NCBI GenBank assembly: GCA_045536045.1
Contig: JAZSMU010000070.1
Coordinates: forward strand, 1-40,906
Direction: 5' to 3'
DNA: 40,906 nt
Source: RGIG1918 sp045536045
GTDB taxonomy: Bacteria > Cyanobacteriota > Vampirovibrionia > Gastranaerophilales > Gastranaerophilaceae
Numbering within the stretch: the first letter of the stretch is position 1; each line of letters begins with the position of its first letter. The translations under genes and the position numbers were made by a program. Positions 1 through 8,340 of this stretch are shown one piece after another. The notes under the pieces were generated by a model. It saw only the letters and a list, made by a program, of their open reading frames with translations. It was not told the DNA's origin and did no database searches.

Positions 1-357
1 AGAAATGACAAAGATTTAACTAAAGCTGGCGAAACAATTCTTAAAGATTTGAATTTAAAAAATCTTCTTTTAACAAAAGGTGCAGAAGGAATGACACTTT
101 TTGAAGCTGGCGAAAATATTTCAGAAAAATCAATTCCTGCTTTCAATAAAAAAGAGGTTTTTGATGTAACAGGTGCTGGCGATACTGTTGTTGCAGTGTT
201 CACACTTGCTTTATGTGCCGGCTTAAATCCTTATACTGCAATGGTTTTAGGAAATTTAGCAGCAAGTATTGTTATTAGGCAATTTGGTTGTCATAGTATA
301 ACAATAAAAGAAATGATAGACGAAATTAATAATTCAGGAGTTCAATATGGATTTTAA
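1..357 (+). CDS. PfkB-family sugar kinase, C-terminal part (heptose-7-phosphate kinase-like)
   Basis: The frame is open from base 1, so the gene begins upstream and only the last 118 residues are visible. The segment DVTGAGDTV is the PfkB/ribokinase signature 2, whose Asp in GAGD is the catalytic base. It is followed by a helix-rich end (NLAASIVIRQFGC) of the kind seen in the kinase domain of RfaE/HldE, which phosphorylates D-glycero-D-manno-heptose 7-phosphate for ADP-heptose synthesis. The protein stops soon after the kinase fold, so no nucleotidyltransferase domain is fused behind it. The next gene overlaps it by 11 bases, and an O-antigen ligase follows, which fits an envelope-sugar role. 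Other PfkB substrates cannot be excluded from this fragment. Confidence 0.8.
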   Translation, partial: RNDKDLTKAGETILKDLNLKNLLLTKGAEGMTLFEAGENISEKSIPAFNKKEVFDVTGAGDTVVAVFTLALCAGLNPYTAMVLGNLAASIVIRQFGCHSITIKEMIDEINNSGVQYGF

Positions 358-943
358 ATCGCTTACTGTAAAGATATTAGATAGATTGAAAACACTACGC
401 CCTCTAGATTTAGTTATAATTTCAATAGTTTTAATTGCTTTAATTGTTGGCACTTTAACTTTTGTAGGCAAAAGAGCAACTGCTGAAAGCCAAACAGTTG
501 CAAATGCAAAAGTAGAAATTGAAGTTTTGTTTAAAGGAATTACCGTTAGAAGCTCAAACATTCCTTTTATAGAAGGCGAAGACACATTTATTACTATTAG
601 AAATGTTCCATATACAAAATTAAAAATTAAAACAGTTCAACATCAAAGAAAAAAAGTAATTATCCCAACAATGAATCCTAAACAACAATTTGTTGTTGTT
701 GATGATGTTTCAGCACCTTTCCAACACGATTTTCTAGTTAGCGTTGTAGATGATGCTAAAATCACAAAAGATGGTGCTGTTGTTGGTGGAAACAAAATTA
801 AAATCGGTTTGCCCGTTACTTTAGAAGGAACTGCATACAGATTTAATGGCGTTGTTTCAAATGTTTCTGTAATTCAAGAGCCAAACACAGAAGAAAATTC
901 TGATTTAACTGATGAGGTTCACGAAAATAACGATGTACAATAA
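347..943 (+). CDS. DUF4330-type single-pass membrane protein
   Basis: 198 residues. A short basic cytoplasmic start (about 1-20) leads into one hydrophobic segment (about 21-42, LDLVIISIVLIALIVGTL) and then a soluble beta-rich domain. The end of that domain, with GNKIKIGLPVTLEG and YRFNGVV, resembles DUF4330, a family known mainly from cyanobacteria and relatives with no established function. The ATG has a good Shine-Dalgarno (AGGAG at 336-340, 6 nt spacing) inside the preceding kinase gene. It sits between a sugar kinase and an O-antigen ligase in overlapping order, so a role in envelope polysaccharide export or assembly is a reasonable guess. The C-terminus is acidic and probably disordered. 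Family assignment is from memory of its pattern. Confidence 0.7.
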   Translation: MDFKSLTVKILDRLKTLRPLDLVIISIVLIALIVGTLTFVGKRATAESQTVANAKVEIEVLFKGITVRSSNIPFIEGEDTFITIRNVPYTKLKIKTVQHQRKKVIIPTMNPKQQFVVVDDVSAPFQHDFLVSVVDDAKITKDGAVVGGNKIKIGLPVTLEGTAYRFNGVVSNVSVIQEPNTEENSDLTDEVHENNDVQ

Positions 944-2309
944 TTTTAAGTCTGCAATTTTTGATTTTTGTAATGAAAAAATTGGTAAAATTCAAAATAC
1001 GAAAATTTCTTGTGCAATAAGAAACTTTTTGCCACTTGAAGATTTTGATAAACTAATTTTTCTAAATTTAGTTACAATTTTTGTTTCAATTGCATTTTTT
1101 TCAACAGGCTTAATTGGTCTTTTTGCAATTGCATTTATGTTTTTAAATTTGATAAGAATATTTTTCTATAATGGCGAAAAACTCCAAATAACACCATTAG
1201 ATGTTCTTGTTATTTTTTATTTGTTGTTTGCCTTTATTAGCTTAATGGGCTCATCTGAATTTGCCCTAAGTTTAAAAGGCTTTGTTAAAATGATTTTATA
1301 TACAAATTTTTACTTTTTCTTTTCTTATTGGGTTAGAGAAAATAAAAAATACATTTGGAAGCTTTTTGCTTGTGTAGCAGTTTGTGTTTTGTTTGAAGCA
1401 TTTTTAGCAATAATCCAAAATCATGCAGGAGTTGCTGCAATTTCTGGTTGGCAAGATATGAGCAATATCAACCCAGAAGATGTTATCGCAAGAGCTTATG
1501 GAACACTTAAGCCATATAACCCTAACTTGCTTGCTGGTTTTTTGGTGGCTGGTCTTGGTTTTATAAATTATTTCTTTATTAAATTTTTAGAAGAAAAGAA
1601 TTTTAAATTATTAGCAGGCTCAATTGTAAGTTTTGGGCTAATTATTCTTGCAATATTTTATACAGGTTGTCGTGGTGCATATATTGCGCTTATGCCATTT
1701 TTTGTTGGTGTTATTTTTTATTTAAAATTATATATAGACAAAAATTATGGTGGTTTTTCTGCATTAAGCAAAAGAGCTAAAAACGCAATTTATGGAATTT
1801 TTGGCTCACTTTGTGTGTTTATTTTGTTAAATCCTGCAATTTATAAAAGAATTTTATCTATTTTTGCAATGCGTGGCGATAGCTCAATTTCTTTTAGAAT
1901 GAATGTCTACAAATCTAGTTTTGAAATGTTTTTAGGGAATCCTTTAATTGGTGTTGGGCTTGGGAACGCCAACTTTAGAGAGGTTTATGGGCTTTATATG
2001 CTAACTGGATATGACGCACTATCAGCTTATAATATTTTCCTTGAAACTGCTTGCGAAATGGGGATTTTTGGCTTAATTTCTTTTATTTTAATTTTCTTAT
2101 ATGCAACATACATTTGCGTCGGATTTTTCAAAAATTCTGAGAACAATAACGAAAAATATATCGTTTACTCAATTTTGGTATTTTTAGCTATTTTAATTTT
2201 TCATGGGCTTACAGACACTATTTTCTATCGTCCACAAGTGCAAATTTTATTCTGGCTAATGTTGGGAACATTAAATTCAATAGTTTTTAAAGAACCTCAA
2301 AATCTTTAG
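933..2309 (+). CDS. O-antigen ligase / polymerase (WaaL/Wzy family)
   Basis: About 458 residues with roughly 11-12 hydrophobic segments. The region around GTLKPYNPNLLAG, then CRGAYIALMP, then a large extracytoplasmic loop with GNPLIGVGLGNANFREVYG, is typical of the Wzy_C/O-antigen ligase fold, which joins or polymerises lipid-linked glycans on the outer face of the inner membrane. The conserved Arg (CRGA) and the loop His/Asn pattern fit glycosyl transfer from undecaprenyl-PP donors. The chosen ATG overlaps the previous gene by 11 bases, exactly like the previous junction. An in-frame ATG at 912 is the alternative; neither has a strong ribosome site at normal spacing. The 3' end overlaps the convergent gene by 23 bases. 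Ligase versus polymerase cannot be decided from sequence. Confidence 0.88.
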   Translation: MYNNFKSAIFDFCNEKIGKIQNTKISCAIRNFLPLEDFDKLIFLNLVTIFVSIAFFSTGLIGLFAIAFMFLNLIRIFFYNGEKLQITPLDVLVIFYLLFAFISLMGSSEFALSLKGFVKMILYTNFYFFFSYWVRENKKYIWKLFACVAVCVLFEAFLAIIQNHAGVAAISGWQDMSNINPEDVIARAYGTLKPYNPNLLAGFLVAGLGFINYFFIKFLEEKNFKLLAGSIVSFGLIILAIFYTGCRGAYIALMPFFVGVIFYLKLYIDKNYGGFSALSKRAKNAIYGIFGSLCVFILLNPAIYKRILSIFAMRGDSSISFRMNVYKSSFEMFLGNPLIGVGLGNANFREVYGLYMLTGYDALSAYNIFLETACEMGIFGLISFILIFLYATYICVGFFKNSENNNEKYIVYSILVFLAILIFHGLTDTIFYRPQVQILFWLMLGTLNSIVFKEPQNL

Positions 2310-2736
2310 TTTTATCTTTGCTAACCTTGCTAAAAACTTCTTCAAAACTAATTATAGGTTCAAACTTGTAGCCACAATCTTCCGACATTGAGCCACCAAA
2401 GGCAAACAACTCTTCTTGAGGATAATTTCTGCAAATTGCCTCACGCTTTTTATGAATAGTGCAAAGTCTTGTTTCTTTATCTAGGTGGTTGCACGAAAAA
2501 ATTAAACCAACCTCATCAGCTCCAACAACAGTTAAGCCTTGATAAAATTCATGTTCTGGTTGAAGTTTTTTAAAAATTTCTTCATCTTTTAAAACATTTG
2601 CCCCGTGCTTAACATATATTTTTTCACAACATCTACCACACATTTTGCAACTACCTGTGCGATAATATTTTCTATCTAAAATCTTTGTATAAAACCATTT
2701 CTTAATTTTACTGTAGGCAAGTTTGAATTTTTCCAT
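2287..2736 (-). CDS. YkgJ-family cysteine cluster protein
   Basis: 149 residues. The cysteine pattern CKMCGRCC near residues 31-38, then FSCNHLDKETRLCTIHKKREAIC and a late CGY, is the YkgJ/UPF0153 signature, a putative Fe-S or zinc site of unknown biochemical role. Basic residues dominate the first 30 positions. It starts 3 bases after the stop of the gene at 2740-3075 and is probably co-transcribed with it. The tail overlaps the end of the convergent O-antigen ligase gene, with no visible terminator between them. Family assignment is confident; function is not known. Confidence 0.85.
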   Translation of the reverse strand: MEKFKLAYSKIKKWFYTKILDRKYYRTGSCKMCGRCCEKIYVKHGANVLKDEEIFKKLQPEHEFYQGLTVVGADEVGLIFSCNHLDKETRLCTIHKKREAICRNYPQEELFAFGGSMSEDCGYKFEPIISFEEVFSKVSKDKTKDFEVL

Positions 2737-2739
2737 ACC

Positions 2740-3075
2740 CTACATCATAACATCTTTTAAGAAATTTTCATTATTTAAAAGATTGTAAAGGTCTTCTGCG
2801 TCATCAATGGAGAATTTTCCCTTTAAAACATTTTCTTGAACAAGTCTTTCTGCCCAATCATCTTCAGGGTTTGCAGTTACAAGGTGTGTAAATCTTTTTG
2901 CGTCTAGCTCTTTTTCCCAAAGATTAATTGCCTTGCTTGAAATATTTGTTTCATCAATAAGGAAATTTTTGTCATTTTGATATGGGTTAGTTGCCAAGCC
3001 GTTTTGCAAGCGTTCAACAGCTGAGCTTCCTGTTAAAATTTCTGAACTTGTATTTTGGTTAATACCATTTAACAT
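2740..3075 (-). CDS. small unknown protein, weakly FlgM-like layout
   Basis: 111 residues from the ATG at 3075, which has GGGGAAG 6 nt upstream. A TTG at 3090 would add five residues but lies inside the ribosome site, so the ATG is preferred. No transmembrane segment or signal peptide. A disordered Asn/Ser-rich start is followed by IDETNISSKAINLWEKE and later by VLKGKFSIDDAEDLYNLL. The order (ISSxA-like motif, then a Gly-aromatic-x-I-D segment and a helix) is reminiscent of anti-sigma-28 factor FlgM, but similarity is weak and partly in the eye. It is the first gene of a two-gene unit with the YkgJ-type gene and is divergent from gpmI. Function should be treated as unknown. Confidence 0.6.
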   Translation of the reverse strand: MLNGINQNTSSEILTGSSAVERLQNGLATNPYQNDKNFLIDETNISSKAINLWEKELDAKRFTHLVTANPEDDWAERLVQENVLKGKFSIDDAEDLYNLLNNENFLKDVMM

Positions 3076-3207
3076 ATATAACTTCCCCAAGTTATAAGAT
3101 TACCATAATAGTATGCCTTAAAATATTTAAAAATGTATCCATCTAAAGGTTTATTTTTTCAAAGCAAAATAATATTTTTGTGATAGAGTTATTTTAAAGG
3201 AGATATT

Positions 3208-4722
3208 ATGAAAAGAGTTTTATTATGCATTATGGATGGCTGGGGAATTGCCAAAGATTCAAAATATAACGCAATTTCAACAGCTAAAACACCAAATTTT
3301 GACAGATTTTTAAAAGATAATTCATCAACAACAATTTACGCTGATGGCTTGAGTGTTGGGCTTCCTGAAGGTCAAATGGGAAATAGCGAAGTTGGACATT
3401 TAAACATTGGTGCTGGAAGAGTTGTTTATCAAGAATTAACAAAAATAAACAAAGCAATTGATGAAGGCGATTTCTTTAAAAATGAAGAATTTATTAAAGC
3501 GATTAATCATTGCAAAAAAAATAACAGCTCATTGCACATTATGGGGCTTGCAAGCTCTGGTGGTGTTCATAGCTCTTTAAAACACTTGTATGCGCTTTTA
3601 AAAATGGCAGCTGAAAATGGACTTAAAGATGTTTATGTCCATGCTTTTTTAGATGGACGTGATACTCCTCCTATGAGTGCTCACGAATTTTTGGCCCAAA
3701 TTGAAGAAGAATTGAAGAAGAATAATCTTCCTCCAATTGCTTCAATAATTGGCAGATATTGGGCAATGGATAGAGATACACGCTGGGAAAGAGTTGAAAG
3801 AGCTTATAATTGCTTATTATTTGGCGAAGGAAACAAAGAGAATAGCTCAGAAGAAGCTATTAAAGCCTCTTATGCCACTGATGTTACAGACGAATTTGTT
3901 GAGCCAACAGCAATTGGTGGTAAAAGAATTTCAGATAATGACAGTGTGATTTTCTTTAACTACAGACCAGATAGAGCAAGAGAAATTACAAAAGCAATTA
4001 CATTTGCTGATTTTGATGGGTTTAATCGCAAAAAAGTTTTAAATAATTTATATTATGTTTGTATGACTCAATATGACGAGTCTTTCCCATCTCCTATTGC
4101 TTTTCCACCACACAAAATGGTTAATATTTTAGGGGAAGTTTTGCAAAATAATAACATTAAACAATTTAGAACAGCTGAAACTGAAAAATATGCTCATATT
4201 ACTTTCTTCTTTAATGCTGGCGAAGAAGTGCCATTTAATAATGAAGAGAGAAAACTTGTAAATTCTCCAAAAGTTGCAACTTACGATATGAAGCCAGAAA
4301 TGAGTGCTTATGAAGTTTGCTCAAATGTTTTGGCTGCAATTGAAAATAAAAATTATGGCTTTATTTTGGTAAACTTTGCAAACCCAGATATGGTTGGGCA
4401 TACAGGTGTTATGGACGCTGCAGTTAAAGCTATTGAAACTGTTGATGAGTGCATTGGGAAAATTGGCGATAAGGCAGTTGAATATGGCATGGATGTTATT
4501 TTAACAGCAGACCATGGAAACGCTGAGGCTATGTATAATGAAGAAACTCATTCTCCTCAAACTGCTCACACAACAAACAAAGTGCCATTTGTTATTATTT
4601 CAAAAGAACAATATGAATTGAGAGAAGATGGTGCTTTAGCAGACATTGCTCCAACAATTTTAGAGCTTATGGGAATTGAAAAACCAGCCGAAATGGACGG
4701 AAAATCAATGATATTTCATTAA
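3208..4722 (+). CDS. gpmI: 2,3-bisphosphoglycerate-independent phosphoglycerate mutase
   Basis: 504 residues, the normal length of the family. It interconverts 3- and 2-phosphoglycerate in glycolysis with two Mn2+ ions. The N-terminal metal site MDGWG (residues 9-13) and the phosphoserine loop MGNSEVGHLNIGAGR (nucleophile Ser near 61) are intact. The substrate region HAFLDGRDTPP and the C-terminal metal motifs TADHGNAE and HTTNKVPF are also present. The start follows AAAGGAG by 6 nt. It is flanked by a divergent gene upstream and a strong terminator just after its stop, so it is probably a single-gene transcript. Nothing unusual was seen in the active site. Confidence 0.98.
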   Translation: MKRVLLCIMDGWGIAKDSKYNAISTAKTPNFDRFLKDNSSTTIYADGLSVGLPEGQMGNSEVGHLNIGAGRVVYQELTKINKAIDEGDFFKNEEFIKAINHCKKNNSSLHIMGLASSGGVHSSLKHLYALLKMAAENGLKDVYVHAFLDGRDTPPMSAHEFLAQIEEELKKNNLPPIASIIGRYWAMDRDTRWERVERAYNCLLFGEGNKENSSEEAIKASYATDVTDEFVEPTAIGGKRISDNDSVIFFNYRPDRAREITKAITFADFDGFNRKKVLNNLYYVCMTQYDESFPSPIAFPPHKMVNILGEVLQNNNIKQFRTAETEKYAHITFFFNAGEEVPFNNEERKLVNSPKVATYDMKPEMSAYEVCSNVLAAIENKNYGFILVNFANPDMVGHTGVMDAAVKAIETVDECIGKIGDKAVEYGMDVILTADHGNAEAMYNEETHSPQTAHTTNKVPFVIISKEQYELREDGALADIAPTILELMGIEKPAEMDGKSMIFH

Positions 4723-4738
4723 TTTATAAAATAGTTTG

Positions 4739-4764
4739 AATGGAGCCAATAGGCTCCATTTTTT
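4739..4764 (+). terminator. intrinsic terminator of gpmI
   Basis: A 9-bp stem (AATGGAGCC / GGCTCCATT) with a 4-nt AATA loop is followed directly by a run of T residues, 16 bases after the gpmI stop codon. It is the best-formed rho-independent terminator in the window. Confidence 0.92.
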
Positions 4765-4863
4765 ATTGTCTTGTTTAGGAATTTTTTCTAGACTAGATGA
4801 AAATTTTTATTTAAAATTTTTTATATAGGGTATATATATCCAATTTTTTTAAATATTTATCTT

Positions 4864-4869
4864 TATAAT
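4864..4869 (+). promoter_or_regulatory. candidate -10 box for the small gene at 4888
   Basis: A perfect TATAAT lies about 8 nt before the GAGG ribosome site. No convincing -35 box is found at 16-18 bp. The surrounding 4765-4887 region is otherwise AT-rich with nothing else recognised. Confidence 0.35.
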
Positions 4870-4887
4870 TAATATTGAGGTATTTAT

Positions 4888-5172
4888 ATGGAATTAGCTC
4901 AATTAATTGAAATAAGTGTTAATGAAGGCAAGAATAATGATGAGAGATTTTTCAAGTTTTTTTATAAAGATAAATTTTATTTAATAGACAGATTCAAAAT
5001 AAAAACACTCGCAAAAATGCTCAATTTAAAAGAGGAAATATTATTTTCTAATATTTCCTCTAAAGATTTTTTTAAAAAACACAATATGACGATTTTGGAT
5101 TTTTTAGAACTTGTTTGTGTTGTTCAGACTTCAAAAATACCTAAATTGAAAGTCCGCCATCTACGCCAATAA
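4888..5172 (+). CDS. small unknown protein
   Basis: 94 residues, rich in Lys, Phe, Leu and Ile, with no clear motif, signal peptide or membrane segment. It looks like a mostly helical soluble protein with two helix-turn-like stretches (IKTLAKMLNLKEEILF and FFKKHNMTILDFLELV). These faintly recall a small DNA-binding or adaptor fold, but nothing diagnostic is present. The ATG has GAGG at 4877-4880 with 7 nt spacing, and a TATAAT at 4864-4869 precedes it. The last 32 bases overlap the 3' end of the convergent fabG. Codon use and the ribosome site support a real gene; no function can be named. Confidence 0.55.
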   Translation: MELAQLIEISVNEGKNNDERFFKFFYKDKFYLIDRFKIKTLAKMLNLKEEILFSNISSKDFFKKHNMTILDFLELVCVVQTSKIPKLKVRHLRQ

Positions 5173-5866
5173 CTTGCCCTGTGATGTAATCTCCATCACA
5201 CACTAAAAACTTAACAAGCTTTGCAATATCTTCTGCTTGTCCAAGTCTTTTTAGTGGAATATGTTCTGTGATTTTTTCTTCTGGCAAACCTTTTGTCATA
5301 TCTGTTTCAATAAAGCCTGGAGCAATTGCGTTAACTCTAATATTTCTAGAACCTAATTCTTTCGCTAAAGATTTAGTAAAACCAATTATACCAGCTTTTG
5401 CAGCTGCATAGTTTGCTTGTCCTGCGTTTCCGTATACACCAACAATGCTTGCCATATTGATAATTGAACCACTTCTTTGTTTAATCATTGCTTTTGCAAC
5501 AGGGTTTGAAACATTATAAACTGAATTTAAGTTAGTATTGATTACATTTATCCAGTTTTCTTCACTCATTCTCATAAATAAGCCATCTCTTGTGATTCCA
5601 GCGTTGTTTACAAGAACATCAATACGACCGTGATTTTCTAAAATTTTAGCAATATTTTCTGCAACTTGAGTATTATCTGAAACATCAAATTTCATTTTTT
5701 CGGCACAACCACCAGCTTCTTCAATTAAAGCCAATGTTTCATCTGCTGCTATGTCATTTCCAGCATAGTTTACAATAACATGGTAGCCACATTTTGCAAG
5801 CTCAAGAGCTACTCCTCTTCCGATTCCTCTTGAAGCACCTGTTACTAAAGCAACTTTATCTGTCAT
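5141..5866 (-). CDS. fabG: 3-oxoacyl-[acyl-carrier-protein] reductase
   Basis: 241 residues, standard for FabG, a cytoplasmic NADPH-dependent short-chain dehydrogenase that reduces 3-oxoacyl-ACP in fatty acid elongation. The cofactor loop TGASRGIG (residues 10-17), the NNAG motif (87-90) and the catalytic Ser140, Tyr153 and Lys157 are all visible, with a typical C-terminal ITGQVIGVDGG. The ATG has GAGGAG about 6 nt upstream, inside the end of fabD, and the two genes overlap by 11 bases, so they are co-translated. It is the last gene of the plsX-fabD-fabG group; no terminator was seen after it, and it converges on the small gene at 4888. Confidence 0.97.
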   Translation of the reverse strand: MTDKVALVTGASRGIGRGVALELAKCGYHVIVNYAGNDIAADETLALIEEAGGCAEKMKFDVSDNTQVAENIAKILENHGRIDVLVNNAGITRDGLFMRMSEENWINVINTNLNSVYNVSNPVAKAMIKQRSGSIINMASIVGVYGNAGQANYAAAKAGIIGFTKSLAKELGSRNIRVNAIAPGFIETDMTKGLPEEKITEHIPLKRLGQAEDIAKLVKFLVCDGDYITGQVIGVDGGLSI

Positions 5867-6794
5867 TTTTTAACTCCTCAATTATATTTTCAAGACTAAT
5901 TTTATCAGAAATATTCAAAATTGTTGTGTTTTCTGGGGCAATTTTTTTCACCAACCCAGATAAAACTTTGCCTTGACCGACTTCAATGAAAGTATCTACG
6001 CCATTTTCAAGCATTTTTTGAATTGTTTTTGTCCATTGAACACTTGATGAAATTTGTTTTGGCATTTTCTTTCTGATTTCTTCTTTATCGGTTGTGATTT
6101 CGGCATCAACATTTGTAATCACTGGAATTTTTGCGTCATTGATTTCTAAATTATTAACAAATTCTTTGAAACTATCTGCCGCACCTTGCATATATGGGCT
6201 ATGAAATGCACCTGAAACTGCTAAAGGAATTGCTCTTTTGGCTCCTTGACCTTTTAAAATATCGCAAGCCATTATAACATTTTCTCCTCTCCCTGTGATA
6301 ACAGTTTGGTTTGGCTCATTATAATTTGCAACAAAAACTGAGCTTAAGCTTCTAATATTTTCTTCAACCTTAGAAGCTTCAAGTCCTAGAATTGCAGCCA
6401 TTCTGCCCATTCCAGATTTTGCTACATTTTGCATTAATTCTGCTCTTTTTTCAATTGCTTTAAATGTATTTTCAAGATTCAAAGCTCCTGAAGCATATAA
6501 TGCACCGTATTCTCCTAATGAGTGCCCTGCAAGATAGCTAGGCTCAATTCCTGTTTCTTTCTTTAAAACTTCATAAGCGACAGTTGAAACAGCTAAAAGT
6601 GCTGGTTGAGTGTTAATTGTTTGTTTTAAATCTTCGTCAGAGCCTTTGAAACATAAATCTGAGATTTTTCTTCCTAAAATTTTATCAATTTTTTCAAATG
6701 TTTCTTTTGCAATTTCAAAATTTTCATATAAATCTAGCCCCATACCACTTGCTTGAGAGCCTTGTCCTGGGAATAATAGTGCTATTTTTCTCAT
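5856..6794 (-). CDS. fabD: malonyl-CoA:ACP transacylase
   Basis: 312 residues. FabD loads malonyl groups onto acyl carrier protein for type II fatty acid synthesis. FPGQGSQ at residues 8-14 and the nucleophile motif GHSLGE with Ser92 (the same number as in E. coli FabD) are present. So are the GRM motif and SGAFHSPYM, which carries the catalytic His. The start at 6794 was chosen because GAGGA lies 6 nt upstream; an upstream TTG at 6824 falls inside a hairpin and would add residues absent from the family. It is followed by fabG with an 11-base overlap. The strong hairpin just upstream raises the question of how it is expressed. Confidence 0.97.
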   Translation of the reverse strand: MRKIALLFPGQGSQASGMGLDLYENFEIAKETFEKIDKILGRKISDLCFKGSDEDLKQTINTQPALLAVSTVAYEVLKKETGIEPSYLAGHSLGEYGALYASGALNLENTFKAIEKRAELMQNVAKSGMGRMAAILGLEASKVEENIRSLSSVFVANYNEPNQTVITGRGENVIMACDILKGQGAKRAIPLAVSGAFHSPYMQGAADSFKEFVNNLEINDAKIPVITNVDAEITTDKEEIRKKMPKQISSSVQWTKTIQKMLENGVDTFIEVGQGKVLSGLVKKIAPENTTILNISDKISLENIIEELKNDR

Positions 6795-6815
6795 ATTTTC
6801 TCCTCTTAAAATAAA

Positions 6816-6845
6816 AAAAGACACAAATCAGCGTTTGTGTCTTTT
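6816..6845 (-). terminator. strong hairpin between plsX and fabD (terminator or attenuator)
   Basis: A perfect 12-bp inverted repeat (AAAAGACACAAA / TTTGTGTCTTTT) with a 6-nt loop lies 8 bases after the plsX stop codon. On the minus strand the stem is followed by a T-rich run. This is the form of an intrinsic terminator, yet fabD starts only 22 bases further on. That leaves room for its ribosome site but not for a separate promoter, so partial read-through or attenuation is likely. Confidence 0.75.
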
Positions 6846-6852
6846 GAATATA

Positions 6853-7914
6853 TTATTGATAAATTTCTGCAATTTTTTTGTTTACTTCAGTGTCAACTGC
6901 TTCTTTTGCTACTCTAACAGCGTTTTTAATAGCATATGCTGTTGAACGACCGTGCGAAATAACTGTTATGCCCTTAACACCTAAAAGTAGTGCACCACCA
7001 AATTCTTCATAGTTAATTCTTTTGTAAATTCTTTTCATGAATGTTTTTGCCAAAAGACCAACTAACATTGAGAATATGCTTGCTGAAAATTCTTGTTTAA
7101 TAATTTTGAATAACATTGTTGAAGTGCCTTCAATGATTTTAAGAGCAACATTTCCAACAAAGCCCTCGCAAACAATAACATCACAATCGCCAAAGAAAAT
7201 TTCTTTACCTTCAACATTTCCGATAAAGTTTAGTCCATCTTTGTTTTCTTCAAGCATTTTATAAACACTTTGAACTAAGTCGTTGCCTTTGCATGCTTCT
7301 TCACCAATATTTAAAACACCGATTTTTGGGTTTTCTTTTCCATAAACATTTTTGTAGAAAATTGAGCCCATAACTGCGAATTGATAAAGCATTTCAGCAG
7401 TACAAGAAGCATTTGCACCAGCGTCTAAAAGAACAAAAGGTTTTGATTTCATGGTAGGAAGTGTCAAAGTAATTGCTGGTCTTTCAATTCCAGGAAGTCT
7501 TCCTAAGCCGAATAATGCAGAAGCCATTGCAGCACCCGTTGAGCCTGCTGCAACAACGGCGTCTGAGCTACCTTGTGCAACTGCTTGAACGGCTAAAACA
7601 ATTGAAGATTTTCTTTTCTTTCTGATTGCTTGACCTGGAGCTTCGTCCATTTCAATTGTTTCTTGAGCATGAGTAATTTTAATATCAAGTTTAGACAAGT
7701 CTATTTTGATGTTTGGGCATAAGAATTTTGCAAGCCCACCACGATTATGGTTGATACCGTATTTAGCAATTCTATTAAGCTCTTCTTTGATTACATCTTC
7801 TTTACCAACTAATTCAATTGGAACTTTGTAATCATGTGCAGCCCAAACTGCCCCCTCAATAGTTGCTCTTGGTGCGTTATCTCCACCCATAGCATCAATA
7901 GCTATTCTTGTCAT
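6853..7914 (-). CDS. plsX: phosphate acyltransferase PlsX
   Basis: 353 residues. PlsX makes acyl-phosphate from acyl-ACP, feeding PlsY in phospholipid synthesis at the inner face of the membrane. The N-terminal IAIDAMGGDNAP, then AGSTGA, LLDAGAN and CEGFVGNVALK segments, are the family hallmarks. It follows rpmF with a 32-base gap and has GGGGAA about 7 nt before the ATG. The order rpmF-plsX-fab is a conserved arrangement that ties ribosome protein and lipid synthesis. Length and motifs are ordinary. Confidence 0.97.
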   Translation of the reverse strand: MTRIAIDAMGGDNAPRATIEGAVWAAHDYKVPIELVGKEDVIKEELNRIAKYGINHNRGGLAKFLCPNIKIDLSKLDIKITHAQETIEMDEAPGQAIRKKRKSSIVLAVQAVAQGSSDAVVAAGSTGAAMASALFGLGRLPGIERPAITLTLPTMKSKPFVLLDAGANASCTAEMLYQFAVMGSIFYKNVYGKENPKIGVLNIGEEACKGNDLVQSVYKMLEENKDGLNFIGNVEGKEIFFGDCDVIVCEGFVGNVALKIIEGTSTMLFKIIKQEFSASIFSMLVGLLAKTFMKRIYKRINYEEFGGALLLGVKGITVISHGRSTAYAIKNAVRVAKEAVDTEVNKKIAEIYQ

Positions 7915-7946
7915 ATTAATTCCCCAATAATACTATTATTATTTAA

Positions 7947-8279
7947 TTATTCTTCAACTTTTTCAGCAACTTCAGCTTCTTTAGTTTCTTCAACAGTTTC
8001 AGCTACTGTTTCTTCAACTTTTTCAGCTTTTTTTGTTGATTTTTTAGTTGCTTTTTTAGCAGGTTTTTCTTCTTTTTCTTCAACTGCAGGAGCAACTTCT
8101 GCTTGTCCTTTAATGCTAACTAATTTGCCTTTGTAGAAACCACATTCTGGGCAAACAGTGTGAGTTGGGATAATTGCATTACAATTTTTGCAAGTTGTAG
8201 TTGCTGGAACTGTTCCTTTCCAGTTTGCTCTTCTGTGTCCTTGAGCTGATGCTCCTGTTCTTTTCTTTGGTACTGCCAT
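7947..8279 (-). CDS. rpmF: 50S ribosomal protein L32 with a long charged C-terminal tail
   Basis: 110 residues, against a family norm of about 57-60. Residues 1-58 are a normal L32 with MAVPKKRTGAS and a zinc site made of C30-x2-C33 and C43-x2-C46. Residues 59-110 form an extension rich in Glu, Lys, Ala, Val and Thr, likely disordered. The tail is in frame, with no sign of a frameshift. A ribosome site (AAAGGA) precedes the ATG. It heads the rpmF-plsX group. The extension resembles the charged stretches on the Min proteins of this window; whether it is kept on the mature ribosome is unknown. Confidence 0.95.
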   Translation of the reverse strand: MAVPKKRTGASAQGHRRANWKGTVPATTTCKNCNAIIPTHTVCPECGFYKGKLVSIKGQAEVAPAVEEKEEKPAKKATKKSTKKAEKVEETVAETVEETKEAEVAEKVEE

Positions 8280-8340
8280 TTTTATATTCCTTTAATTTAC
8301 TTTTATTTAAAATCATTAAAACACAAACAAAAAAATGTGT

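Noticed and set aside
3091..3207. Promoter for gpmI or the divergent small gene
   Set aside because: Several AT-rich -10-like strings are present but none has a convincing -35 at 16-18 bp.
4765..4887. Palindrome GGTATATATATCC near 4829-4842
   Set aside because: The inner bases do not pair correctly; it is only an alternating AT tract.
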